Shown one piece after another: positions 1 through 10,891 of a stretch of DNA of 64,000 bases; positions within the stretch are counted from its first letter, which is position 1, and each line of letters starts with the position of its first letter. The notes under the pieces were generated by a model. The model worked only from the letters and a program-made list of their open reading frames with translations. It searched no databases and was not told where the DNA came from. The position numbers and the translations under genes are program-made. This DNA comes from Colias croceus. Taxonomy: Eukaryota > Arthropoda > Insecta > Lepidoptera > Pieridae. Where the stretch lies: positions 1,686,501 through 1,750,500 of the forward strand of contig NC_059564.1 in the NCBI RefSeq assembly GCF_905220415.1. Reading direction: 5' to 3'.

Positions 1-268
1 ATTTCATGTACACGAATTGCGTAGGTATATATTTTTGTGTTATTTTATTTTATTTTTCATTATATTAAACTAAACAATACTGTTTTTTGATTTATAAGCT
101 TAAGATGTTTCATTTTTATATTTTTGGTAATAATGCCGCCATAAAATAAAAATAATATGCACTAAAATTATTTTGGCGTTTTAAACATAAAATACGTAAT
201 TCGGAACACGACGAAGTGTCACAGGAATCATCCTACGTGAAAAGGACTAAGTATAATACACTTTAATC

Positions 269-571
269 CATTGAGATATACATATGGAGACGACACCGCC
301 TACATCACTTATGTTCCGCTCAACATACGCCATATGTCGTAACTGCACGCTCATTTTTTATTTGTTTTAAAGTGAAACGCATCAAATGTGCCTTCGTCTG
401 TGTTACGATATTGCACAAATAATACAAATAATACGGAAAAGTGCAAAGGAATAACTTTCATCGGTACGTACCTAACTAGATAATAATTTTTAAAACTTAG
501 TTAGAGCAAAAAAATGGCGCACAGATTTTGTTCGTGGTGTCTCCTCCATACGTAGTACTATTATCTCAATG
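269..571. mobile_element. hAT-type MITE with 8-bp target duplication
   Basis: The ends are inverted copies starting CATTGAGATA, with further matches inward around GGAGACGACACC and GGTGTCTCCTCC. The element is flanked on both sides by CTTTAATC (261-268 and 572-579), an 8-bp direct repeat. An 8-bp duplication and a CA start are typical of hAT transposons. There is no transposase ORF, so it is non-autonomous. A related end lies at 63322. Confidence 0.75.
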
Positions 572-879
572 CTTTAATCGATGTTTTTAAGCAGGTTACC
601 TCTCTTCGAAGATAAAATTGATAGACGTCAAATGTTGCCTATTAAATTGGCTCGACACTACATATTAGTCTTATAATTAATTCATAAGTTCAAACAGTTT
701 TTTTAACAATAACCAAAGTCTTATTAAGTTATTAATTAATATGCTTATTGGCGTTTTTACTAGGTACCTACACTGTACACAATACACATCATTTAAATTA
801 TTATCAGACTGCTCCTTTGGTACTGTGATTTGTCGGTTTAACATAATCTTTATCATCGTCATCGCCTATATATAATATT

Positions 880-1000
880 ATGTTCCCATAGCCCACTGCT
901 GGGACACGGGCCTCCTATGAGGGGACAGGCCATAGTCCATAATCCATGCACGCAAAGTGCTGGTTGGCGGATGTCACATGTCTGCAAACTTTTGATTCTT
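880..1000. repeat. Dispersed repeat fragment (CCCACTGCTGGGA...GGCCTCCT type)
   Basis: A GC-richer block in AT-rich surroundings contains CCCACTGCTGGGACACGGGC and GGCCTCCT, a signature I recognise from common moth SINE or LINE 3' sequence. It is only a fragment with no ORF and no clear ends. Confidence 0.45.
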
Positions 1001-1130
1001 TGTAGGTTTTCTTAAATTGTAATTCTTCACTATTTCGAGCAGTGGTGATGCTATCCACATGCGTAGATAAGTTGAACATTAATTTCATTGCATTTTCAAT
1101 TATTAAGATAATGTGTATACCTATGCACTA

Positions 1131-1487
1131 ACTTTCCGCCCGCGGCTTGGACCGCTTTGTCTAAAACCTAATCTTTACTAATATTATAAAGCTGAAGAGT
1201 TTGTTTGTTTGAACGCGCTAATCTCGGGAACTACGGGTCCGATTTGAAAAATTCTTTCGGTGTTAGATAGGCCATATAACGAGGAAGGTTATAGGCTATA
1301 TATCATCACGCTAAGACCCTCAGGAGTGGAGCCACGGGGGTGAAACCGAGCGGAGCAGCTAATAAATTAGTATATACCTTCTTTTAAAAAACACATGAAA
1401 ATCTGTTGCGTAGTTTTAAAGATTTAAGCATACATAAGGATATAGGTAGGGACAGAGAATGTGACTTTATTTTATACTACTTATGTA
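1131..1487. repeat. CTAG-end repeat (PHASE 'aaagcgacttt' family) interrupted by a Lep1-like copy
   Basis: Positions 1131-1169 (CCGCCCGCGGCTTGGACCGC...CTAAAACC) and 1362-1487 (AATCTGTTGCGTAGTTTTAAAG...GACAGAGAATGTGACTTT...TATACTAC) are the two halves of one repeat family. The same family is seen uninterrupted at 2283-2494 and 57003-57175. The intervening 1170-1361 is a different element, so this is a nested insertion. Confidence 0.6.
1170..1361 (+). mobile_element. Lep1-like non-autonomous Helitron-type repeat
   Basis: It runs from TTTACTAATATTATAAAGCT to GGAGCAGCTAAT and contains TTTGTTTGTTTGAACGCGC, the 'TTCGGTGTTAGATAG' block and 'ATATCATCACGCTAAGACC'. At least nine other copies occur in the window. 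The family's 3' CTAGT end, the lack of TIRs and the lack of coding capacity fit Lep1-type Helitrons; the class is inferred from family knowledge. Confidence 0.6.
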
Positions 1488-1765
1488 GTGATGTAGTGAT
1501 GTAGTGATAAGTTGTTTTTTAAATCAAACATGGGTATCAAAATATGAACAATTTACTGTATCTAAGTACTATCTTACTTCGAAACTTGCTTTAAGCCACA
1601 AGTAAGCAAGTTAAGATTTCGTCAGTCACTATCAGTGAACATTTAATGTCTTATCAGATAGCGAATGATTTAACTGGGACGAGATGCTGTTACCTTCAAA
1701 TTGTATAAAATATGTATTAAAATTTGTTTAATTATTATCTACGTTTAAATGATAAAAATGAAGTC

Positions 1766-1985
1766 CCATGTCCCCTAGTGGGGTAAGGGGCAGATGCATT
1801 ATACATCTGTTTCACTGATCGATTTTCTTTAGGGACAAGTAGGTGATCAGCCTTCTGTGTCCTGCCAGACCGAGACATTTTTTTTTCTTCGTCTCCACGG
1901 GGAATCGAACCCAGGACCCCTCGGTGCTACGCTTACGCGTCAACCTGACCAAGGAGGCGGTCACGTTTTATAACTCAGCCCCCGG
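1766..1985 (-). mobile_element. tRNA-derived SINE
   Basis: On the minus strand there is a Pol III B box like GGTTCGATTCCC (the plus strand shows GGGAATCGAACCC near 1900). The A-box region lies near 1930-1965 (GACCGCCTCCTTGGTCAGGTTGACGCG). The plus-strand body GGGACAAGTAGGTGATCAGC recurs at 36655-36815. Both copies share the tract of T's and the CGTCTCCAC block. Confidence 0.65.
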
Positions 1986-2282
1986 AATCACAGACACAAT
2001 AGAAAATCTATTGTGTCGTGGACCGATCGGGCCGCTCGGGGCTCAATGGGTTAATGATAGGAATTAGGAGAGTATTTAATTATATTTCGATATTAATAGA
2101 TAGTACCTATGTACATTTAATTTTTAACAAAGGAAAGAGGAACTAAACATTCGGTGAAGGAAAATAAAACATTCAAGCACATTTTCTCTCTAAGGTGAAT
2201 CATAAAATGATTATTACAATATCAATTGTCGGGTTTCTAGATTTAAAGGTAATGTCGAAATGTCGGAATAAATCCATACTTC

Positions 2283-2494
2283 ACTACATAGTATAAAATA
2301 AAGTCGCTTTCTCTGGCCCTAAGTATGTCCCTTTGTACGCTTAAATCCTTAGAGCATTAAACCCTTAAATCTTTAAAACTACGCAACGGATTTTGATGCG
2401 GTTTTTTTTAATAGATAGAGTGATTCAAGAGGAAGGTTTTATTATTTTATTAGGTTTGAAACAAAGCGGGCGAAGCCGCGGGCGGTAAGCTAGC
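2283..2494. repeat. CTAG-end repeat, same family as 57003-57175
   Basis: It contains ATAAAGTCGCTTTCTCTG, CCTTTGTACGCTTAAATC, ACTACGCAACGGATTTTGATGCGG and the terminal GGGCGAAGCCGCGGGCGG...GCTAG. There is no ORF. It is a short dispersed repeat of the type spread through moth introns, with Helitron-like ends inferred from the GCTAG terminus. Confidence 0.55.
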
Positions 2495-2499
2495 AAATA

Positions 2500-2760
2500 A
2501 TAAATAAATAATAGATAGATCTTTATTTCAGACACAATATCCATATACTTATTAACATAATTACAATTACAATTTTGCTTAAATTTACCATAATTAAGTA
2601 CCTATAGGAAACGTGGCCATAATTTTCTCCTATCCCCGTCAAGGGGGGACGCCCTTGTGCATGTCGCTACCAGGGTGAACCTTCAGTTCACCCCCGCGTC
2701 CGCGTTAAAATGTAAAAGCCCTTCTGGCTAACATTGAGAAACACCTTACAAAAAAAAAAA
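2500..2760 (-). repeat. Possible LINE 3'-end fragment
   Basis: An AATAAATAATAAATAATAGATAG tail-like tract is followed by a GC-richer block (CCCCGTCAAGGGGGGACGCC and CAGGGTGAACCTTCAGTTCACCC). It reads like the reverse complement of a retrotransposon 3' UTR. No ORF supports it, so this is a weak call. Confidence 0.3.
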
Positions 2761-3074
2761 ATTCTCCTGTTTGTAGGTATGATACTTACATTTCAAATCA
2801 TAAATTACTGTATTACCTATGTATGATTTGTTACGAATACTGAAACTGGAAATAATTTATTAAACCTTGTTTATAATAATTTGTAGCATGGCTACTATTG
2901 AAATCCTTGCAGCTAAATTTCAGTAGGAGCTCCTTATCAATTTTTAAATGAAATAACTGCAGTTAAGCTAACAAAGACGATTCCTTCAGTTTGTTTCAAA
3001 GTTCCATCTAAACTAACACAGACAATTCCTTTATTTTCTATGTTTTAAACTGCAAAGTATCCGGATATGTCTAT

Positions 3075-3290
3075 ACTTCATAATATTATAAAGCTGAAAA
3101 GTTTGTTTGTTTGTTCGAACGCGCTAATCTCAGGAACTACTGGTACCTACGATTTGAAAAATTATTTCGGTGTTAGATACCTAGGTAGTCCATTTATCGA
3201 GGAAGGCTATAATAGCCTATATAATATCATCACGCTAAGACCAACAGGAGTGGAGCAACGAGGGTAAAACCGGGGGGCACAGCTAGTACC
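3075..3290 (+). mobile_element. Lep1-like Helitron-type repeat
   Basis: It begins TAATATTATAAAGCTGAAAAG and ends GGCACAGCTAGT, with the full internal order TTTGTTTGTTTG, GCGCTAATCTCAGGAAC, TCGGTGTTAGATA and TATCATCACGCTAAGACC. The CTAGT end is intact. Confidence 0.65.
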
Positions 3291-3494
3291 TAACATTTAT
3301 GTAACATCTATTGTTCAGAATCGTTAATTTGCATTTCCAATCAAAAACTCAAAAGCTTTTATTCAAAGTTTATTCTTAGTCGTAAAATAACGACCGCACA
3401 TGCATACCTTGCATGAAACAATAGTTAGAAAACGAAAGCGTTTACAGTCACACTTCCTAATGGGTATACACGAGCGTGCGAAACGCGGCGTTTT

Positions 3495-3656
3495 TAATTT
3501 TAGGGTTCCGAACCTAAAAGAAAAAAACGGGACCCTAATAGGATCATTTTGTTATCCGCCTGCCTGTGTAATAAGACCTTTTTTCTCAGGAATACGTAGA
3601 GATTATCAATCTGTTTATATTGAATATGTACTCAAGTCTAGGGTTCCTTGAACTGT
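3495..3656. repeat. Dispersed 'AGGGTTCCG' repeat
   Basis: The ends resemble each other (TTAGGGTTCCGAACC at 3501 and CTAGGGTTCCTTGAA at 3639). The interior has ACGGGACCCTAATAGGATC, a pattern common in lepidopteran genomes. An open frame of 83 codons crosses it but has no protein-like character beyond the repeat. Confidence 0.45.
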
Positions 3657-4640
3657 GAAAAAATGAAACTTACAAGCCAACGCAGTAATAAATTGAAGCT
3701 GTTAATGTTGCATATTTTCGCCAATCACAAGTTAATGAAAACCTACAGGGTAAGTATTTCCCGTGTACACAGAGTATTGAAATTTAGTAAAAAGCAAAGT
3801 CTTATAGCATAGATGAAGGAACAATTGCTAAAACTCTAAAAGCATAAATTTCTAGTTCGAACACAATAAATTATGCTCCGAGTCGCATGTATTGCAGATA
3901 GAGAAAATCCTTTGTTCACATTTTAAAGCTATTTTAACATCAAAATACTAAGTAAGTAACTATTTTGATTAAAACACTAAGTTGTTGTTATTATTTTGTT
4001 GAAAGTTCACCTTTTTGAATGCATTTTGGAAAATTTTATTGATCAGAATAAAAGGAAGTCTCTTGTCTTCAGTAAATAGTGAATAAAAAATATGAAAATA
4101 AAATGATTGAAAGAGATTGAAGTCTCACTTTCACAGCTTAGTATTTGCTAGAATTGTAATAAAGTAATCTAAAAATGTTGATCCAAATCCAAAAACACTT
4201 AATTCTCTAAATTAGAAATATAAAGGTATGTGGTAGGTACGTATTAATACATAAGCTATTAAATTAATGAAGTATTGTAAACAATCTCAACATTTTTTTG
4301 GTTTTAAAATAAGCAAAAGAAAACATCAACCATAATAATATACGAAATACACTAACTTTCGATTAAAACGCTACGATCGAACGCTAGTAAGTAAACCGCC
4401 TAAAGCGATAAGAAAATACGAATAATGTTCGTCCCGCGTGCATGAGTGACGTAACAGGTAACTTTGTATAAAGCGCCCAACTTGTAACACTTGACGCCAT
4501 TTTTACGTAAACCACCACCTGAACCGTTAGTGTTTCTAATCCACCACCCAATTAGTGACTCTAATCAACTAAAATTGTTTCAAATTAGTCCTGTACGCAT
4601 TGCGCAATTAAAATTTAAAATCTCTTTGGTAGTTCGAACT
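3657..4640. other. AT-rich intergenic sequence
   Basis: I see no gene, TIR pair or tandem repeat here. The last part, 4424-4560, is less AT-rich (CGTCCCGCGTGCATGAGTGACG) and may be the start of a promoter region for the candidate exon at 4854. Confidence 0.4.
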
Positions 4641-4853
4641 ATTTATACTTCGAATTAGTGTCAGTGACATGTCAAATTTTGGCGGCATATTTGCGTTCGG
4701 AAAATCGTTTCACAAATTCCATGCAATAACTTGATTGGATGATAAATGATTTTAAAACAAACGTTTGTAAATAGAACCGCTGGCTTTTGATTGGTCACAT
4801 GACGAATGAGCTGGGCGTCTATGTCAAGAAATGAGATAAACATGTGATTCAAG

Positions 4854-4905
4854 ATGGCTGAACATTTTCAGATAGAGTATCGTAGAAACTGCGTCCTGAA
4901 ATGGT
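4854..4905 (+). CDS. Candidate first coding exon of an unidentified gene
   Basis: ATG at 4854 in a good context (TCAAGATGGCT) opens 17 codons, MAEHFQIEYRRNCVLKW if the frame is read through, reaching a consensus donor GTGAGA at 4906. The 200 bp upstream contain TGTCAAATTTTGGCGG, typical of a housekeeping-type promoter. I could not find a downstream exon in the matching phase, so this could be chance or a gene whose remaining exons are small. The frame leaves two bases (TG) before the donor. Confidence 0.25.
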
Positions 4906-5560
4906 GAGATTATTTTTATTTCTATAATTATCAAAGGATTTCAAGATATTTTCTAATTTCCTTTTATGTTAATACATAGAATTATTGTTAGTACTTTTTT
5001 ATCTAATTTTTATGTACATAGTTAGTATACTGACCGTTTACTATGGAAGAATTTTATGAAAATTCGAACTTTATTTTTATAAGTATTTTAAGTGGTATTC
5101 ATAGATTACCTATATTATTAAATGGGTTGAACCGCGGTTGTTCGCGGGTGTAGATTGAAAAAAATTTGTTAGTTTGATAATATTAAACATATTTGAGGGA
5201 TTTTTATGTCTTTACTGATAAGAACTTAACCAGTTTGAAAGGCGATGAATAAAAAAGTAATTAAATTTTTAACTAGTTATGCATTAAACTAACATTGTAT
5301 CAACTTTTCTAAAAACGTACTTACCTCAAAAATTAATAGATAAATACACAGATTTTTTACAAAAATTAATAGATAAATACACAGTTAAAATAATGGTTCT
5401 CTAATTCAATTTATAATAATAATTAATCATGCAGAAAGAACGAAATCAAATATTTCATTTGACAGCTTGACACAGATAAAAAAAGTTCAAATTTTAAAAA
5501 GTTAAAATATTTTCGCGCCCTATTTCATTGCGTTATTAACGTAGGTGTTTTAATGAGCCA

Positions 5561-5701
5561 ATGTTTGCAGTTGAAATACCATCTAATGCCATCCATGGCC
5601 ATGCTGTGCAAATACAACGATATCTTAGATTAAGAGCAGTAAACTTTGATAGTGAAGAAATGGAACGTTTATGTTTAGTTAGTTTTAAGTGGATTTTGTG
5701 A
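5561..5701 (+). CDS. Short open frame of unknown nature
   Basis: A frame from ATG at 5561 gives 46 codons with balanced composition (starts MFAVEIPSNAIHGHAVQIQ, later DSEEMERL) and ends in TGA. A plausible splice acceptor TTTGCAG (5564-5570) lies inside its first codons. It could therefore be an exon rather than a stand-alone small gene, but its phase does not join to the candidate exon at 4854 (the join gives an immediate stop). No family is recognised. Confidence 0.2.
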   Translation: MFAVEIPSNAIHGHAVQIQRYLRLRAVNFDSEEMERLCLVSFKWIL

Positions 5702-5702
5702 T

Positions 5703-6780
5703 ACGGTTATTTTACTTTAAAAGAGCACGATAAATAAGTAGGAAGTTAAATTTGTGAAAATTGTGAACGAGGTAAAAATTGTAGTTAATCAAACGTTTTA
5801 GAAAAAGGAAGAAGTTCTTCCATTGTATTTTTTGCGTGTTTCTTGCTTCAGAGTTTTTGACTGTTAAAACATGGTTAGAACTGATTTTGACGATTTTTCG
5901 TTTACAGCTATATTTCATTTAAACCTGGTCTAGTTCTGACAATAATAATTAAAACATAATAATTATTTTTTAAAAATTATCATCGCATAGTTTCTTTTAT
6001 CTATCAAAATCTACACATGGCTATAAAAAAACTTAATTTCAAAAATAGAATTGTACGCTTTTAAATCATAGACAATTTCAAGAGAAACTAGAAAGGAGGT
6101 TAACCATCGCACCTACGTCACAAATTTATAATAATAAAATAAATAGATATTACACAATAAATGTGTGTCGGTAAGAATATTATAATGTTTTGTAACGAAT
6201 GTGCTGTTTGCACTCAGGTTATAATTATTTTTGCACACTTGACACATTTGGCGTGGTTTAGAAGGACGATGCTTAGAAGTTAGAGCCTATATGTAGGTAT
6301 GACCAAGAATAGTATAAGTAGGTAAACTTTTTCATAGTAGGTTTACATCACAGAACAGTTTACATGAATATCAATAGGTACCTAACTTCATCGAAATTGA
6401 TTTAGAAAATAAATATTTTTGGTTAAAATGTGTTTGAGAAAGTCCTGTCTGTGCGTTAGTGAAAACGTAATTAAAATCAGTGCAGTAATTTTTGAGTTTA
6501 TTGCGAACAAACGGACAGAAAATTTGATGATAATATTACGTAGAGATGGAAATATTTAACAACTGTGGGAAGTAGAAAAGTATCAAAATATATATTATCT
6601 ATAAAATAAACTCTGTCTACCTGATACGTATTCACACTTAAATATTGATAGATGGAGCAGAGATTGCAAATAGATACTAGGTAAGTATATCTTTCTCGAG
6701 GGCTTGTATGGGAAAAGCTATCATAAGATAAAGTGAACCACGCGAGCGGTCAAAAATAAAATAAAATCGATCCTGTTCCT
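5703..6780. other. AT-rich intergenic sequence
   Basis: No ORF, inverted repeat or tandem array could be supported. Composition is strongly A/T with scattered short direct repeats only. Confidence 0.4.
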
Positions 6781-6781
6781 A

Positions 6782-6952
6782 ATCTATACATAATAAAAAG
6801 GAATTGCCAAATGTGTTGCTTACCGTACCTAAAACTTGAGAACGGCTAGACCAATTCCGAAAATTTTAATTTAACGATTTGAAGGCAAGGAAGGTTCTTA
6901 TGGAGAAACAACATGAAAAAGGGGAATAGGACAGAATAACGCAGCTAGTAGT
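6782..6952 (+). repeat. CTAGT-end Helitron-like repeat, diverged family
   Basis: It runs from TCTATACATAATAAAAAGG to AACGCAGCTAGT, with 'GAACGGCTAGACCAATTCCG' and 'GAAGGCAAGGAAGGTTCTTATGG' inside. The TC...CTAGT arrangement matches Lep1-type elements, but the interior differs from the main family. Confidence 0.45.
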
Positions 6953-7106
6953 AAGTAAATTGTTAAATTAAAAAAAAAATCTAGTAGTAAAAAAAAATTC
7001 TTCACAATGTTTTAGATTAGATAAACTTGTAATAGAAGAGGAATGAACTAAAAACCTACTGGATCGTTTTCTGAGTGATATTGTATTATTCTTGTTTTTA
7101 TCCCAG

Positions 7107-7299
7107 ACTAGCTGCTCCGCACGGTTTCACCCCCGTAGCTCCACTCCTGTTGGCCGTAGCATAATGTTATATAGCCTATAACCTTCCTCGATAAATGGGC
7201 TATCTAACACCGAAAGAATTTTTCAAATCGGACCAGTAGTTCCCGAGATTAGCGCGTTCAAACAAACAAACTCTTCAGCTTTATAATATTAGTATAGAT
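7107..7299 (-). mobile_element. Lep1-like Helitron-type repeat
   Basis: Reverse-oriented copy: it opens ACTAGCTGCTCCGCACGG and ends TTTATAATATTAGTATAGAT, with GGGCTATCTAACACCGAAAG and the GATTAGCGCGTTCAAACAAAC block. It is nearly complete. Confidence 0.65.
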
Positions 7300-7300
7300 A

Positions 7301-8590
7301 AATCCGGACGAAGCCGGGTCAAGTTTGTAGTTAGTTTGTATATAACACGTGTAAATCTATAGATTAAAATACAAAACAGTGAGACATTTATAATATGTAT
7401 TTGAGCATTCCAAATCTTTTGTCACGGAAGCTACATTATTTGAGCAGGTGTAACTGTAGATCGTGTGATAAAAGACTCTATTTTAATGCAATAGAGTTCA
7501 TATTGCTTTGGCATGTAAATTGTGAGTAATATATTCATTTTTCCTATAGATAGATTCCATAAGACACTGTGTAAATGGAATAACTATTAAAATATGTCAG
7601 TGCATTGATATGATTAAAGTATATCAAGAAGACATTCTAAAAAAGTATTTGCCTTTAGCTCTTGAACTATAAAAATATGTCGGTGCATATCAATGCAAAA
7701 ATACCTAAATTTTTGCCCTTACCCATAGACAAAAAAGCTGAAATATGATCTACTACAAGCTTTAATAAGATCTATATACATGTAATTAATAATTATTATA
7801 ATGACATCGATACTTGAAAGGTGTACAATGATTTAATTAAATCTGACCGTTTAAAGTGGTTCAAAATCGGGTCTAAAAGAGATACATGCAAACATACAGG
7901 TGAAGCTAATAAAAGGTTAAATCTACGAATTACGATAAACTTTGACTTTTATTTTTTCGTAAAACTTTAGCTTATGTCACTGCTTCCCGTAAGATCCTCC
8001 TTGAAAGAGACGTCTTTGCTAGCTTGCGTAAAAACTTTGCATATTTTCAATAGCATTAGATTATAAAATTTGAGCAAACGCGGATAAATTACTTATGTAT
8101 ATATTGCCAATAATTGCACTTTTTAAAATAGTATATGTGTTGTAGTGTTTTTCCATCTTAGCTCATAGCAATTTTACCCATTTTTAAATATACCATTACA
8201 TTATCGGGAAATAAATGAACAATATTTCTTCCGTCAAAGTTAGAAACCTCACTTGAAATCACCAACAAAACTTAGAAACTTAACTAACTTGAACAATATT
8301 CTTAATTGTTATACGTAAAACACATATTTCCATGTAATGTATTATAGTATTCAAAGGCAAATTCTTTAGAAACACCACCGCCATACAAATGGTTTGAGAC
8401 AATTAGCGTCCACGTATTGTTGTTTGTGTGTTTGTCTTGTTATGCAAGTGACCTATTTAGTATATTAGTATGCAACGGTTTCACTCGTATAGGTGTAACA
8501 AAATGTTTTGAAAAATGTATTGGAAACTGTTTTTTGTATGCTACAAGAAGTGGCTTAGTTTAAACGTAGTTAAAACTACGGTTAAATAGA
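7301..8590. other. AT-rich intergenic sequence
   Basis: No gene is seen. 'AAAATATGTCAGTGCATTGATATG' (about 7590) and 'AAAATATGTCGGTGCATATCAATG' (about 7671) are imperfect copies about 80 bp apart, suggesting a small old duplication. Confidence 0.4.
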
Positions 8591-8606
8591 ATTAAATTCA
8601 ATATTT

Positions 8607-10461
8607 ATGATTAGATTTGTAAATTTTAAAGTGAATACAAAAAGTCTTTTGAAAAACTTACAGGACGAATGTCATTCTAACTATTTATCACGTTGTCAAG
8701 ACAGCATCATTAAGGATCCAAAGGAATTTTGGACGTATATTAACAGCAAACGTAAGAATTCTAATTTACCATCCAACATGAATTATAATGGACGCGTTCT
8801 CACAAACGGTAGTGATATTTGTAATGCTTTCAACGAATATTTTCATAGCGTGTTTCAAAGGACTATCTCCTCCAGCGTAACGCCTAATGCCTATGATTCT
8901 GATGTAACTGACTGCTTACACACTATACCTTGTAATGATGGAGAAATAAAAAAAACTACTGAAGGATTTAGATGTTAAAAAAGGCGCTGGTTCAGATGGT
9001 ATACCAGCTATATTCGTAAAGAAATGTCAGTCCGGTCTTCTTTTACCTTTAAAAATATTATTTAAACGTTCAGTCACCGAAGGAGTTTTCCCGAAACGTT
9101 GGAAAGAAGCCTTAATTGTACCGATTCATAAAAAGAATTCTAGATTAGAAATACCAAACTATAGGGGTATTTCATTGCTTAACATATTCTCAAAATTGCT
9201 TGAAAAACTCGTCTACAAAAGTATTTACACACATGCTCTGAATTACATTCCATATAATCAACACGGTTTTATAAAATCACGTAATGTCTTAACAAATTTA
9301 TTGGATTTCACCCACTATCTTAACACTAATATGAATGACAACGTACAAGTTGATGTAATTTATACAGACTTTGAGAAGGCATTTGACAGACTAAATTACA
9401 ATGTTCTAATAGGCAAGCTTTCAGATGTAAATATCAAAGGAAACTTACTGAGATGGTTAGATTCTTATATAAGAAATCGTTGTCAAGCCGTTGTAGTTGG
9501 TGGTTATAGGTCTAACTTTGTAGATATCCCGTCAGGTGTGCCGCAGGGTTCACATATGGGACCTTTGCTGTATAATATCTATCTTTATGATATAGATAAA
9601 TGCTTTCATAGTTCTAAATTCCTTTTATATGCGGACGATAAAAAGATATTTACCAAAATAGCTAGTTTAGATGATTGTCTTTCACTTCAAAACGACCTTA
9701 ATAGATTAACAAATTACTATAACATAAATAAGATATCAGTTAATATAAATAAATGTCAAAAAATAACTTTCTCTAGGAATAAAAAAAATATTATAAATTT
9801 TGAATATTCAATCTGCAACGAAAAAATTCCATCCACTAATACAGTAAGAGATTTAGGCGTGATACTGGACGAGAAACTCACGTACAACGACCACATTGAC
9901 TAAGTCACAAATAAGGCATTTGCTAATTTAGGTTTTGTTTTGCGCACAGCTGAACCTTTTGACGATATACGATGTTTAAAGGTCTTATACTTTGGATATG
10001 TTCGGAGTATCCTTGAGTTTGCATGTGTAATATGGCGACCAATCTACAAATGTTATATCAATAGGCTAGAAAAGATACAAAAAATATTTTTTAAGAAATT
10101 AAATTTTAAATCCAAACATTTCCCTGTAAGCTATGAGCAGGCTTGTCTACATTATAATATTAACGCGTTATCGGATAGAAGAGATCTAATTGACGTAATG
10201 TTCTTGTTTGATATTCTAAATAATAAATTTGACTGTATCTCTATTTTGAATCCTTTAAATTTTCGGGTTCCCAGTCAAGGCACTCGACAAAAAAATTTGT
10301 TCTTAGTGCCGTCAACGTCTACAAACTATCTTAAAAATTCTCCATATTTCAGACTCCCTGAAGTATATAATAATAAATTTTGCTCAGCTGATATATTTTG
10401 TTTATCACGCCCTAGATTTAAAAGTGCAATTCTTCAGATTATAAATAACTTAAATAAGTAA
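8607..10461 (+). pseudogene. Reverse transcriptase, frameshifted (LINE ORF2 remnant)
   Basis: Three frame segments make up the remnant. 8607-8978 encodes the pre-RT region (KDPKEFWTYINSKRK). 8979-9903 encodes the RT fingers and palm after a frameshift near 8945-8975 in an A-run, with PNYRGISLL, TDFEKAFDRL, SGVPQGSHMGPLLYNIYL and the catalytic YADD at about 9628-9639. 9904-10461 continues in the same frame after a TAA at 9901-9903, with the thumb-like tail. The catalytic motifs are still readable, so inactivation is fairly recent, but the ORF is not functional. Confidence 0.8.
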
Positions 10462-10502
10462 TACACACACACACTCACACACACACACACACACACACAC
10501 AC
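10462..10502. repeat. CA microsatellite
   Basis: A run of ACACAC with one CTC interruption lies in the 3' UTR of the retrotransposon remnant, directly after its stop codon. Confidence 0.9.
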
Positions 10503-10891
10503 ATGCAGACCCTAACACACACACTCATTTACACGTCCACTCATTCTCTCACGTTGTCACCTACCTTAACAGGCTCAATTTCATTTCTGTTTTTCTCAGC
10601 TTTAATGTTATATTGTTGATATTGCTTGTTCACGAGAAGTCACATTTAATTCATTTATGTTTTGTGTTTCATCAAGAATTTTTTGTTAAAGTTAAGTTAA
10701 GTTTGTTAAAGTAAAAGAAAACAATTATTGTACCTTTGTAATTTGCCGTTTTTTGTCACACAATTTTACTATTATCGGTGTGCCTTGTAATTGGCGTTTT
10801 TATATGTAATTAGTATAATTTATCTTATCAACAGCTGTAAGGTACCTTTTATGAATAAAATAAAAATAAAAATAAATAAAATAAAAAAATT

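Larger units (their letters stand above)
8590..10890 (+). mobile_element. Broken, 5'-truncated Jockey-type non-LTR retrotransposon
   Basis: This copy carries connection-domain and reverse-transcriptase coding sequence broken by a frameshift and an internal stop, then a 3' UTR with a CA microsatellite (10462-10502) and an A-rich tail (AATAAAATAAAAATAAAAATA, 10852-10889). The endonuclease and ORF1 are missing, as in a 5'-truncated insertion. Clade assignment is from general RT features only. Confidence 0.75.

Noticed and set aside
3400..3651. 83-codon frame
   Set aside because: It crosses the 'AGGGTTCCG' dispersed repeat and is explained by it.
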